A stretch of DNA of 64,000 nucleotides from an uncultured Collinsella sp. GTDB lineage: Bacteria; Actinomycetota; Coriobacteriia; Coriobacteriales; Coriobacteriaceae. A model generated the notes under the pieces. The model was given only the letters and a program-made list of their open reading frames with translations. It searched no databases and was not told the origin of the DNA. Position numbers and translations under genes: made by a program. The stretch covers positions 1 through 64,000 of the forward strand of contig CABSAN010000006.1 in assembly GCA_902475785.1 (NCBI GenBank), in the 5' to 3' direction. Positions 59,196 to 64,000 of this stretch are shown in pieces; the stretch's first letter is position 1; each line of letters opens with the position of its first letter.

Positions 59196-61199
59196 ATGGC
59201 TAAGTTTGACATCATCGCCGCGACCGGTTGCCCGACCGGCATTGCGCACACCTTCATGGCGAAGGAGGCGCTGGAGAAGGCAGCTGCCGAGCGAGGTCTG
59301 ACCATTAAGGTCGAGACCCATGGCCAGGTCGGTGTCGAGAACGAGCTCACCAAGAGCGAGATCGCCGGTGCCAAGGCCGTCGTCGTCGCAGCCGATAAGG
59401 ATGTCCAGGCTGAGCGTTTCGCCGGTAAGCCCATGGTTTCCGTCGGCGTTTCCAAGGCCCTGTCCGTCGAGGCCGCCGGTAAGCTGATCGACCGCGCGCT
59501 CGCCGCCAAGGGCGACGACACGGTTGCCGCCGCTGCCGATGTCGAGGACGAGGTCGAGGAGAAGGAGTCCATCGGTCACGTCATCTACAAGCACCTCATG
59601 AATGGCGTCAGCCACATGCTGGTCTTCGTCGTTGCCGGTGGTGTTCTGACCGCCGTCTCATTCCTGTGGGGCATTACGTCCTTCGATTCGACGGCTTCCG
59701 ACTACAACACCTTTGCCGCGATGCTCAAGATCATCGGCGGCATCGCCATGAACCTCATGGTTCCCGTGCTTTCCGCTTACATCGCCGAGTCCATCGGCAA
59801 GCGCCCGGCGCTCGTCCCCGGTTTCGTCGCCGGTATGATCGCCATCCAGGGCCTGCCTGTTAACGCCGATACCGGCATGATCGACGCCGGTGGCGCAGGT
59901 GTGGGCTTTGGCTTCCTGGGCGGCATCGTCGGCGGCTTCCTCGCTGGCTATGTCATCCTGCTGCTCGAGAAGGTTTTTGCCGGTCTGCCCAAGAACCTGG
60001 ACGGCCTCAAGGCTATCTTCCTTTACCCGCTGTTCTCGACCGCCATTGTCGGTCTGGTCATGCTCGGCATTTCCGGCCCCATGGCTGCCATCAACACCGC
60101 CATGATGGACTTCCTCAAGGGCCTGTCCGCCTCTGGCGCCGTTGTTCTGGGTCTTGCCATCGGCTGCATGTGCGCCTTTGACATGGGCGGCCCGGTCAAC
60201 AAGGCTGCTTACGTCACCGGTACCGCTATGCTCACCGAGGCTCTGGCTGCCGGTGTCGGCACCGATACCTACAACTTCGGCACCAACTTCATGGCTGCCG
60301 TCTCCGCCGCCTGCATCGTTCCGCCGCTGATCACCACCTTCGCCGTCGTTGTCGGCAAGAAGTACTTCAGCCAGGAGGATCACGACGCCGGTGTCGTCAA
60401 CCTCATCCTTGGTTGCACCCACATCACCGAGGGCGCCATTCCGTTCATGACCAAGAACATTTGGCCCGTCATGCCCATCATGATGCTCGGTTCCTCCATC
60501 GCTTCGATCCTGACCATTATGTTCAACGTTCACGATCCGGCGCCCCACGGTGGCTTCCTGGTCCTGCCCGTTGTCGAGAACGGTCCGCTGTGGGTCCTCG
60601 CTATCCTCATCGGCGCTGTGGTCGGCGGCATCCTGTTCGTGGCCTTCAAGAAGTATGACTTCGAGAAGAACCAGAAGGCCGCTCCTGCAGCCAAGCCGGT
60701 TGAGGCCCCCAAGGCCGCTGCCGTCGAGGCCCCCAAGGCCGAGGCTTCCGACTTCGTGAAGGTCGAGAACGTCTTTGTTGCCGAGGACTTCGCTTCTCGT
60801 GACGAGGCTCTGAGCTTTGTCTCCAACCAGGCCGTCAAGGCCGGTATCGCCGGCGACGCCGACGCCGTGATGAACGCCTTCCTGGCCCGTGAGGCCGAGG
60901 GTACCACGGGCATGATGGAGGGCTTCGCCATCCCGCATGCCAAGTCCGATGCCATTAACGAGGCTGCCGTCATCGTCGTCAAGGACGACTCTGGCGTGAT
61001 CGGTTGGGACACCATGGACGGCGCTCCCGTCAACGTTGCCATCGCCCTGCTCATCCCGGGCGCTCAGGCTGGAACCACGCACCTCAAGATCCTGTCCAAG
61101 GTCGCCGAGGCGCTTATGGACGAGGACTTCCGTGCCACCGTCAAGGGTTCCACCGACGCCGCCGAGATCGCCAAGACGATCAACGCCCGCCTGGTCTAA
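59196..61199 (+). CDS. fruA: PTS fructose-type transporter, domains IIB-IIC-IIA
   Basis: A 667-residue phosphotransferase permease. IIB is at the N-terminus with AATGCPTGIAHTFMA (phosphorylated Cys near residue 11). IIC covers about residues 125-480 with multiple membrane segments and FDMGGPVNKAAYV. IIA is at the C-terminus (about 520-667) with EGFAIPHAKSDAI, the His being the phosphorylation site. It takes up fructose (or a related sugar) as the 1-phosphate, using HPr encoded next. GGAGG lies upstream of the ATG. Substrate identity rests on the fruK gene downstream. Confidence 0.92.
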   Translation: MAKFDIIAATGCPTGIAHTFMAKEALEKAAAERGLTIKVETHGQVGVENELTKSEIAGAKAVVVAADKDVQAERFAGKPMVSVGVSKALSVEAAGKLIDRALAAKGDDTVAAAADVEDEVEEKESIGHVIYKHLMNGVSHMLVFVVAGGVLTAVSFLWGITSFDSTASDYNTFAAMLKIIGGIAMNLMVPVLSAYIAESIGKRPALVPGFVAGMIAIQGLPVNADTGMIDAGGAGVGFGFLGGIVGGFLAGYVILLLEKVFAGLPKNLDGLKAIFLYPLFSTAIVGLVMLGISGPMAAINTAMMDFLKGLSASGAVVLGLAIGCMCAFDMGGPVNKAAYVTGTAMLTEALAAGVGTDTYNFGTNFMAAVSAACIVPPLITTFAVVVGKKYFSQEDHDAGVVNLILGCTHITEGAIPFMTKNIWPVMPIMMLGSSIASILTIMFNVHDPAPHGGFLVLPVVENGPLWVLAILIGAVVGGILFVAFKKYDFEKNQKAAPAAKPVEAPKAAAVEAPKAEASDFVKVENVFVAEDFASRDEALSFVSNQAVKAGIAGDADAVMNAFLAREAEGTTGMMEGFAIPHAKSDAINEAAVIVVKDDSGVIGWDTMDGAPVNVAIALLIPGAQAGTTHLKILSKVAEALMDEDFRATVKGSTDAAEIAKTINARLV

Positions 61200-61234
61200 T
61201 CCAGCAGTTAGCGAATAATATCGCCCTTTGTAAC

Positions 61235-61270
61235 AAAGGCGGAGACCCTCTCCAGGGCCTCCGCCTTTTT
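61235..61270 (+). terminator. fruA terminator
   Basis: AAAGGCGGAG (61235-61244) pairs perfectly with CTCCGCCTTT (61259-61268); the loop contains CCCT/AGGG. T-run follows. ptsH therefore probably has its own promoter. Confidence 0.88.
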
Positions 61271-61274
61271 CTGC

Positions 61275-61361
61275 CCCTCCTATAAGTTGCGGTGAAATAG
61301 GGACTGTTTAAACGATTCAACCCCAATTTCAGTCCCTATTTCACCGCAACTTATAGGAGGG
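61275..61361. repeat. Perfect 31-bp inverted repeat
   Basis: Arms 61275-61305 and 61331-61361 are exact complements (starting CCCTCCTATAAGTTGCGG, ending ATAGGGACT) around a 25-base spacer containing the palindrome GTTTAAAC. The ATAGGGACT core resembles the GGGGAC of the other REP-like repeats in this window. It directly follows the fruA terminator. Confidence 0.85.
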
Positions 61362-61420
61362 CATAGATAGACCCCATCAACCAGATCAACCAGGCGAACA
61401 AATAATCAGCCAGAATTTCG

Positions 61421-61623
61421 TTCGCACGATATTGCTCTGGACCGACTGAGTTTCCGCAGCTTGCCTGCCGGGCGGGGCGGTTAAGTTTGTCGCGAGTTCC
61501 GCACGCAAAGGAAAGCACTTAATGTGCTTTCCGTCTTGCGCAGGACTGTAGAGCAGCAAACTTAACCGCCCCGCCCGGCAGGCAAGCGTGCAGGAACGAC
61601 ATCTGTCCAACAATTCGTGCGAA
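61421..61623. repeat. 203-bp multi-tier palindrome upstream of ptsH
   Basis: Tips TTCGCACGA (61421-61429) and TCGTGCGAA (61615-61623) pair; perfect 31-base GC-rich core arms lie at 61459-61489 and 61557-61587; CGCAA/TTGCG and GGAAAGCAC/GTGCTTTCC (61510-61532) form the centre. All tiers share the centre near 61522. No ORF of substance lies inside. Bases 61362-61420 show nothing. The segment 61624-61725 is the ptsH leader, with a TAATAT at 61652 but no clear -35 box. Confidence 0.8.
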
Positions 61624-61725
61624 ACATAATGAAAAACCGTTTGATGTGAGTTAATATAAACAACGTCGTGAATCTGACTCCTGCCGCATGCACGACAGGG
61701 GTTAAACACAAAAAAGGAGTCAATT

Positions 61726-61989
61726 ATGGTTTCTGAGAAGGCTACCCTCGTCAATCCGCAGGGTCTTCACATGCGTCCGGCCGGCCTCTTCGCCTCCACC
61801 ATGGGCAAGTACGCCTGCGACGTGACTGTCGTCACCCCCGAGAAGGAGGTCAACGGCAAGTCCCCGATGGCCCTCATGGCTGCTGGTATCCCCTGTGGTA
61901 CCGAGGTTGAGGTCAAGTGCGACGGCGCTGACGAGGCCGAGGCTCTGGCTGCTGCCATCGAGCTCATCAAGAGCGGTCTTGGCGAGTAG
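61726..61989 (+). CDS. ptsH: Phosphocarrier protein HPr
   Basis: An 87-residue PTS phosphocarrier. His15 in NPQGLHMRPAG is the residue phosphorylated by enzyme I. Ser46 in NGKSPMALMAAG is at the position phosphorylated by HPr kinase in Gram-positive bacteria, so regulatory phosphorylation is possible if such a kinase exists elsewhere. AAAAAAGGAG lies before the ATG. It sits between fruA and ptsI. Confidence 0.96.
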   Translation: MVSEKATLVNPQGLHMRPAGLFASTMGKYACDVTVVTPEKEVNGKSPMALMAAGIPCGTEVEVKCDGADEAEALAAAIELIKSGLGE

Positions 61990-62034
61990 AACTCAAACGG
62001 GTCGCATGTTGAACAATTAAGTTCATACTTGGGG

Positions 62035-62070
62035 GCGCAGTGACCTGTATTAAGGTAGCTGCGCTCTTTT
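62035..62070 (+). terminator. Hairpin between ptsH and ptsI
   Basis: GCGCAG (62035-62040) pairs with CTGCGC (62059-62064), with an inner ACCT/AGGT pairing, followed by TCTTTT. It may reduce ptsI transcription relative to ptsH. Confidence 0.65.
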
Positions 62071-62116
62071 GTCATGGATATGGCAAAACGCTTTATCACA
62101 TGACACGGAGAGAGGA

Positions 62117-63826
62117 ATGGGAATGTATCAGGGAGTCAACGCATCCGAGGGCATCGGTATCGGCACCGTCATGGTCGCCGTCGATCCCGACTTGACGTTT
62201 GAACCGCACGCGGTTGCTGATTCGGCCGCAGAGAAGGAGCGTTATCAGACTGCTCTTTCGGTCTTCTGCGAGAAGACCCAGGCTCAGGCCGACCACATGA
62301 AGGAGACGGTGGGCGAGGCCGAGGCCGAGATCATGAGCGGACACATCGTCCTGGCTCAGGACCCGGGCATGACTGACGCCATCAACGCCGCCATTGACGG
62401 CGGCACCTGCGCCGAGCAGGCGCTCATGGACACCTCGACCATGTTTGAGAACATGTTCCTGTCCATGGACGACGAGATGTTCCGTCTGCGCGCGGCCGAC
62501 ATCGCCGACATCCGCACCGGTATTCTGGCCGAGCTGCTGGGCAAGGAGGTCGTCGACCTCTCCGTCCTGCCCGAGAACACTGTCGTTGTCGTGCACGACC
62601 TCACGCCGTCCATGACCGCCACGATCGATAAGGCCCACGTTGCCGGTATCGTCACCGAGACCGGTGGCCGCACGTCGCACTCCGCGATCATTGCGCGCGC
62701 CCTCGAGATTCCGGCTGTCCTTTCGGTCTCTAACAGCTGCACCGCGCTTCGCAACGGTATGACCGTCGTCGTCGACGGTGGCAAGGGTGTTGTTGAAGCT
62801 GATCCCGACGAGGAGACGCTCGCCGCCTACACCGCCAAGGCCGAGGCCTTCGCTGCCGAGAAGGCAGCCCTCGAGGCCTTCCGCGGTAAGCCTTCTGTGA
62901 CTGCCGATGGCATCAAGAAGATCATTGCCTGCAACATCGGTAACCCCGATGACGTGCCCAACGCGCTCGATCACGACGCCGAGGCTATCGGTCTGTTCCG
63001 TTCTGAGTTCCTGTTCATGGATTCTGCTGAGCTTCCTTCCGAGGAGGAGCAGTTCAACGCCTACCGCAAGGTCGCCAGCGCGCTCAAGGGCGCTCCGGTT
63101 ATCATCCGCACGCTCGATGTGGGCGGCGACAAGGAGATTCCGTATCTCCACATGGTCAAGGAAGACAACCCCTTCATGGGCTTCCGCGCCGTGCGTTACT
63201 GTCTGGCCAATCCCGACCAGTACAAGGTCCAGCTCCGTGCTCTGCTGCGCGCCAGCGCCTTCGGTGACGTCAAGATCATGATCCCGCTCGTCACCTGCGT
63301 CGAGGAGGTCGTGGCTGTCAAGGAGCTCGTCGAGCAGTGCAAGGCCGAGCTGACCGAAGAGGGTCGCAAGTTCAACGAGAACATCGAGGTCGGCATCATG
63401 GTTGAGACGCCCGCCGCTTCGCTGCTCGCTGACCGCCTGGCCGAGGTCGCCGACTTCTTCTCCATCGGCACCAACGACCTGATCGGCTACACCATGTGCG
63501 CCGACCGTGGCAACGACACCATCTCCAACCTGTACCAGGTGTACTATCCCGCCGTGCTCCGCTCGCTCAAGAACATCATCGAGAGCGGCGTGAAGGCCGG
63601 CATCATGGTCGGCATGTGCGGCGAGGCCGCTGCCGATCCGCTGCTTGAGCCGCTGCTGATCAGCTGGGGCCTGGAGGAGTTCTCGATGAGCGCTCCGTCG
63701 ATCCTGCGCGCCCGCAAGACCATCAGCCAGTGGACCAAGGCCGAGTGCGACGAGCTCGCCGAGAAGGCGCTCGCCTGCAACACTGCCGCCGAGGTCAAGG
63801 CACTGCTCGAGTCCGCAGCTCGTTAA
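62117..63826 (+). CDS. ptsI: PTS enzyme I (phosphoenolpyruvate-protein phosphotransferase)
   Basis: Takes phosphate from PEP and passes it to HPr. The phosphohistidine site is ETGGRTSHSAIIARA near residue 190, and the PEP-binding domain has GLFRSEFLFM, the signature DVGGDKEIPYLH and IMVETPAA. The C-terminal GMCGEAAADP near residue 497 is the conserved Cys region. ATG at 62117 with GGAGAGAGG upstream gives 569 residues; ATG at 62123 is possible. It is encoded in the fructose locus, as is usual in many Actinobacteria. Confidence 0.95.
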   Translation: MGMYQGVNASEGIGIGTVMVAVDPDLTFEPHAVADSAAEKERYQTALSVFCEKTQAQADHMKETVGEAEAEIMSGHIVLAQDPGMTDAINAAIDGGTCAEQALMDTSTMFENMFLSMDDEMFRLRAADIADIRTGILAELLGKEVVDLSVLPENTVVVVHDLTPSMTATIDKAHVAGIVTETGGRTSHSAIIARALEIPAVLSVSNSCTALRNGMTVVVDGGKGVVEADPDEETLAAYTAKAEAFAAEKAALEAFRGKPSVTADGIKKIIACNIGNPDDVPNALDHDAEAIGLFRSEFLFMDSAELPSEEEQFNAYRKVASALKGAPVIIRTLDVGGDKEIPYLHMVKEDNPFMGFRAVRYCLANPDQYKVQLRALLRASAFGDVKIMIPLVTCVEEVVAVKELVEQCKAELTEEGRKFNENIEVGIMVETPAASLLADRLAEVADFFSIGTNDLIGYTMCADRGNDTISNLYQVYYPAVLRSLKNIIESGVKAGIMVGMCGEAAADPLLEPLLISWGLEEFSMSAPSILRARKTISQWTKAECDELAEKALACNTAAEVKALLESAAR

Positions 63827-63900
63827 TTTGGTATCAGAGGTAACCGCGTGGTTGGAATGGGCCGGCCACGCGGCCCTCACATATACAGGGGGTACTGTAA

Positions 63901-64000
63901 ATGTTTTACACGCTAACCGCTAACCCGGCTGTCGACATGACGGTTTCGAGCTCTCCGCTCGAGCCTGACGAGAACGTCCGCACCGGCTCGGCCAGCTACA
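63901..64000 (+). CDS. fruK: 1-phosphofructokinase, start only (cut by window end)
   Basis: Only 33 codons are visible: MFYTLTANPAVDMTVSSS is the opening of the PfkB-type LacC/FruK family (usual form MIYTVTLNPAID). GGGGGTA precedes the ATG. The enzyme would phosphorylate the fructose 1-phosphate made by FruA. Position after ptsI fits a fru operon, but the rest of the protein lies outside. Confidence 0.8.
   Translation, partial: MFYTLTANPAVDMTVSSSPLEPDENVRTGSASY

Noticed and set aside
62096..63880. 594-codon minus-strand ORF
   Set aside because: Antisense shadow of ptsI without recognisable motifs.

Overview
The window is a GC-rich, gene-dense chromosomal segment from a member of the class Coriobacteriia (Actinobacteria), most likely Collinsella or a close relative. 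The reasons are the high GC, an actinobacterial-style pts/fru locus, a SepIVA-like gene next to a yceD-rpmF-rnc cluster, and otherwise Firmicute-like operon orders (Asp23-FakA-recG; efp-Asp23-nusB-xseB-tlyA-recN). This is inference from gene content; no rRNA is present. Nearly all genes are housekeeping.

Layout. 1-5.5 kb: truB-ribF-dnaG-rpoD. 5.5-6 kb: structured intergenic repeat, strong promoter and two identical tRNA-Asn genes. 6-21 kb: a long + strand block of envelope, lipid, ribosome and secretion genes (Asp23, FakA-like, recG, rsmD, coaD, SepIVA-like, yceD, rpmF, plsX, acpP, rnc, smc, ftsY, ffh). 21-26 kb: a minus-strand DUF134/NifX-like fusion with a His/Cys tail, then thyA-dfr, a SPOUT methyltransferase and a MATE transporter. 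25.9-27.0 kb: a complete REP-associated tyrosine transposase (RAYT) cassette bounded by mirrored arrays of 27-nt repeats. 27-31 kb: cobO, ftsH, DUF523 and an iron-type alcohol dehydrogenase. 31.2-34.4 kb: a T-box leader and ileS. 34.4-44.5 kb: repeats, lspA-rluD, a GT2 glycosyltransferase, an orphan A24 prepilin peptidase, dgt, rarA, a degenerate anti-sigma/sigma pair and an AI-2E transporter. 44.7-57.8 kb: alaS-ruvX-mltG-yqeG-aroK-aroB-like, then pepP, and efp-Asp23-nusB-xseB-tlyA-nadK-recN. 58-64 kb: an RpiR regulator divergent from fruA, ptsH, ptsI and the start of fruK, forming a fructose PTS locus with the general PTS proteins.

The least ordinary content is intergenic. There are three families of short palindromic repeats whose GGGAC core resembles that of the RAYT-flanking units, a composite hairpin element shared by the rpoD and ileS 3' ends with compensatory stem changes, and two other large concentric palindromes (after recN and before ptsH). 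Among proteins, the AroB-like gene has lost every zinc ligand, the RsbW-like anti-sigma lacks its ATP-binding motifs, and the DUF134/NifX fusion carries a perfect internal ribosome binding site that could yield a second product.
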